Source: CAYSPU01 sp964432995 | GTDB lineage: Bacteria > Verrucomicrobiota > Verrucomicrobiia > Limisphaerales > JAHDYP01 | DNA length: 21,769 nucleotides | Reading direction: 5' to 3' | NCBI GenBank assembly: GCA_964432995.1 | Contig: CAYSPU010000080.1 | Location: 1-21,769 of the forward strand | In this document: positions 21,625 to 21,769 of the stretch, piece after piece | Layout of the letters: each line of letters begins with the position of its first letter | Position numbering within the stretch: the first letter of the stretch is position 1 | Notes under the pieces: model-generated | Seen by the model: the letters and a program-made list of their open reading frames with translations, nothing else | The model's database searches: none | Told to the model about the DNA's origin: nothing | Translations under genes and position numbers: made by a program

Positions 21625-21769
21625 GGGGATGGCAGTCGCGGATCGCCCGAAGACCCGGCGGGCAGCGGCCTCACCGGCCGGACACGTCGCCGAACCCACC
21701 AGAGCCGAACCCCGGGGTGCCGATGCGAAACAAAGCAACGGGATGGGTGCGGAGAGAAGATGCCGGGGT
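21621..21769 (+). CDS. Possible start of a further coding frame, cut by the window end
   Basis: GTG 21621 overlaps the kinase stop (GTGA) and its frame stays open to the window edge, reading MRGWQSRIARRPGGQ and later MRNKATGWVRRED from an internal ATG at 21723. Another frame from ATG 21629 is open too. High GC makes open frames common, and no domain is recognised, so this is only a candidate third gene of the kinase operon. Confidence 0.25.
   Translation, partial: MRGWQSRIARRPGGQRPHRPDTSPNPPEPNPGVPMRNKATGWVRREDAG

Overview
The window is a GC-rich bacterial chromosome segment. Gene content suggests Verrucomicrobiota or a related PVC lineage: a stand-alone CBM48-type protein, a secreted AGE-family protein, an EF-hand protein beside a CpxRA-like pair, a Cys-rich 703-residue protein of a type I associate with verrucomicrobia, and several families of short intergenic palindromes. 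The phylum call is inference; no rRNA or other marker gene is present. No tRNA, rRNA, CRISPR array or transposase gene was seen. Layout: positions 1-1740 (+) hold the end of a phenylacetate-CoA ligase-like gene, a tandem-ACT protein and a short-chain dehydrogenase. A two-receiver hybrid histidine kinase (1682-3688, -) runs convergently into them. Then come a 96-residue CBM48-like protein (+), a class I/II aminotransferase (-), a membrane-anchored alpha/beta hydrolase (-), a rhomboid-type intramembrane protease (+), a secreted AGE-family sugar epimerase-like protein (-), and nrdR with a translationally coupled unknown gene (-). nrdR has a promoter-embedded pair of NrdR-box-like palindromes, which suggests autoregulation. 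A gene-poor stretch with one orphan gene (10461-10994) follows. The most notable locus is 11357-15840 (-): four tightly packed genes for a membrane-anchored tetraheme cytochrome c, a Tat-exported ferredoxin-like subunit with four 4Fe-4S clusters, an NrfD/DsrP-type membrane quinone-interacting subunit, and a periplasmic octaheme cytochrome of the hydroxylamine oxidoreductase superfamily. Together they look like a complete quinone-to-octaheme electron-transfer module for nitrogen-oxide respiration, either nitrite/hydroxylamine reduction or hydroxylamine oxidation. A perfect 16-bp CRP/FNR-family palindrome sits at class II spacing from a -10-like hexamer just upstream, which argues for anaerobic or NO-linked control. 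Next, a 703-residue Cys-rich protein of unknown function (16193-18304, +) lies between two identical 36-bp palindromes. The window ends with a divergent envelope-signalling locus: an EF-hand secreted protein (-) whose fourth calcium loop is interrupted by an in-frame TAA, and a CpxR/CpxA-like two-component pair (+). Three GTAAA half-sites spaced 33 and 11 bp lie in the shared promoter region.
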